Source: JBFELO01 sp041552055
Lineage (GTDB): Bacteria > Acidobacteriota > Thermoanaerobaculia > Thermoanaerobaculales > Sulfomarinibacteraceae
Assembly: GCA_041552055.1 (NCBI GenBank)
Contig: JBFELO010000097.1
Coordinates: forward strand, 1 to 17,425
Length of the DNA stretch: 17,425 nucleotides
Reading direction: 5' to 3'
Positions 16,636 to 17,425 of the stretch are shown here, piece after piece (position 1 is the stretch's first letter; each line of letters opens with the position of its first letter). The translations under genes and the position numbers were made by a program. The notes below the pieces were generated by a model. It did not search any database. It saw only the letters and a list, made by a program, of their open reading frames with translations, and was not told where the DNA came from.

Positions 16636-17425
16636 ATGTGCGCCGACTTCGTGCCACGAACCGACCAGGTGGAGCGTACGATCCTCGTGGGGCTGGTGTG
16701 TGCCGGGATGCCGCGTCACACGGTCGATGAGCACCTCGACGAGCTCGACCGCCTGGTCAACACCGCCGGGGGCGAGGTCGTCGAACGCCAGGTACAGGAG
16801 CGCAGCGCTCCCGACCCTGCGACCATCGTCGGCTCGGGCTTCCTGTCGCGATTGGCGGACCGTTGCGCGGCGGAGCGGGTCGAGACCGTCGTGTTCGACG
16901 AGGATCTCACGGGTTCCCAGGTGCGCAACCTCGAACGCGCATTGCCGGAGGATGTCAAGGTGGTTGACCGGGCGGCGGTGATCCTGGACATCTTCGCCCA
17001 GCGGGCCCGCACGTCGGAGGCCCAGACCCAGGTCGAGCTCGCCCAGCTCAGCTATCTGCTCCCCCGCCTGACCCGTCGCTGGCGACACCTGTCGAGGCAG
17101 GCAGGAGGCATCGGGACTCGCGGCGTGGGCGAAACCCAGCTCGAGATCGACCGGAGGTTGATCTCGCGCCGGATCGCGCAGCTCAAGAGAAAGCTCGTCA
17201 CCATCGAGCGTGATCGCCGGGTGCGCCGCGAGCGGAGGAGTGATCTGCCCACCGTCGCCCTCGTCGGGTACACAAACGCCGGCAAGTCGTCGCTGTTTCG
17301 CCGGCTGACCCACTCCGAAGTGCTGGTGGAGGATCGCCTGTTCGCGACGCTCGATCCGCGCGCGCGACGGGTCGCCCTCGGCGAGGGGGTTGTCGCGGTG
17401 ATGACGGACACGGTCGGATTCATCA
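16636..17425 (+). CDS. hflX: GTPase HflX (3' partial)
   Basis: 263 residues are visible before the window ends. HflX binds the 50S subunit, splits stalled or hibernating ribosomes and helps heat-stress recovery. The N-terminal domain opens with VERTILVGL and contains PATIVGSGFLSRL. The linker carries the conserved QVELAQLSYLLPRL (132-145) and GIGTRGVGETQLEIDRR (158-174). The G domain shows G1 GYTNAGKSS (211-219), G2 LFATLDP (Thr238) and G3 DTVGF (258-262); G4 and G5 lie outside. ATG 16636 is 4 nt after the previous stop. A strong AGGAGG (16615-16620) is 15 nt upstream, longer than usual, and part of GGAGGACCTCC, which could fold on itself. It is the third gene of the zinc-protein operon. Confidence 0.96.
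   Translation, partial: MCADFVPRTDQVERTILVGLVCAGMPRHTVDEHLDELDRLVNTAGGEVVERQVQERSAPDPATIVGSGFLSRLADRCAAERVETVVFDEDLTGSQVRNLERALPEDVKVVDRAAVILDIFAQRARTSEAQTQVELAQLSYLLPRLTRRWRHLSRQAGGIGTRGVGETQLEIDRRLISRRIAQLKRKLVTIERDRRVRRERRSDLPTVALVGYTNAGKSSLFRRLTHSEVLVEDRLFATLDPRARRVALGEGVVAVMTDTVGFI

Noticed and set aside
16625..16640. CCCCTAAGACAATGT resembles the R1 arm (CCCCTTAGACAATGT).
   Set aside because: No second arm or loop follows, and the bases are used as the end of one gene and the start of hflX; probably coincidence.

Overview
The window is GC-rich chromosomal DNA (17.4 kb), probably from an Acidobacteriota-like bacterium. The main clue is the gene order on the minus strand: tRNA(CAT), tilS, hpt, ftsH, folP, cdaA, ybbR, glmM. 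Intergenic repeats of a kind I associate with acidobacterial genomes add support. The phylum is an inference; a myxobacterial or deltaproteobacterial origin is not excluded.

Layout. 1-2240 (+): a glycosyltransferase pair, a GT2 dolichyl-phosphate-mannose-synthase-like enzyme (start outside the window) and a GT39/ArnT-like membrane glycosyltransferase. 2307-2380: a large hexamer-built inverted repeat between convergent genes. 2382-3617 (-): a CNNM/CBS/CorC-type membrane protein. 3618-4253: a repeat-rich, gene-free stretch. 4254-5015 (+): a single-pass membrane protein of unknown function. 5049-6122 (-): Mrp/ApbC iron-sulfur carrier ATPase. 6123-6584: a second repeat-rich gap. 6585-7397 (+): an alpha/beta hydrolase. 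7563-13156 (-): glmM, ybbR, cdaA, folP and ftsH, with 4-nt overlaps at most junctions. 13245-15151 (-): hpt, tilS and a tRNA with a good promoter. 15209-17425 (+): a small eight-cysteine zinc protein, a class III aminotransferase-fold protein without its catalytic lysine, and HflX (cut by the window end).

How the genes fit together. The long minus-strand cluster joins tRNA decoding (TilS), purine salvage (Hpt-like), membrane proteolysis (FtsH), folate synthesis (FolP), c-di-AMP synthesis with its regulator (CdaA, YbbR/CdaR) and the first committed amino-sugar step for peptidoglycan (GlmM). The cdaA-ybbR-glmM association is known in many bacteria. HflX, a ribosome-associated GTPase, closes the divergent plus-strand operon.

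Most notable: (1) an aminotransferase-fold protein whose PLP lysine is glycine and whose phosphate-binding motif is also lost; (2) an Hpt homologue with altered catalytic residues, still between tilS and ftsH; (3) a composite intergenic element present twice in opposite orientation around the 4254-6122 gene pair, with an 84-bp hairpin unit of identical size in each copy; (4) a FYVE/PHD-like cysteine spacing in the small protein upstream of the pseudo-aminotransferase.
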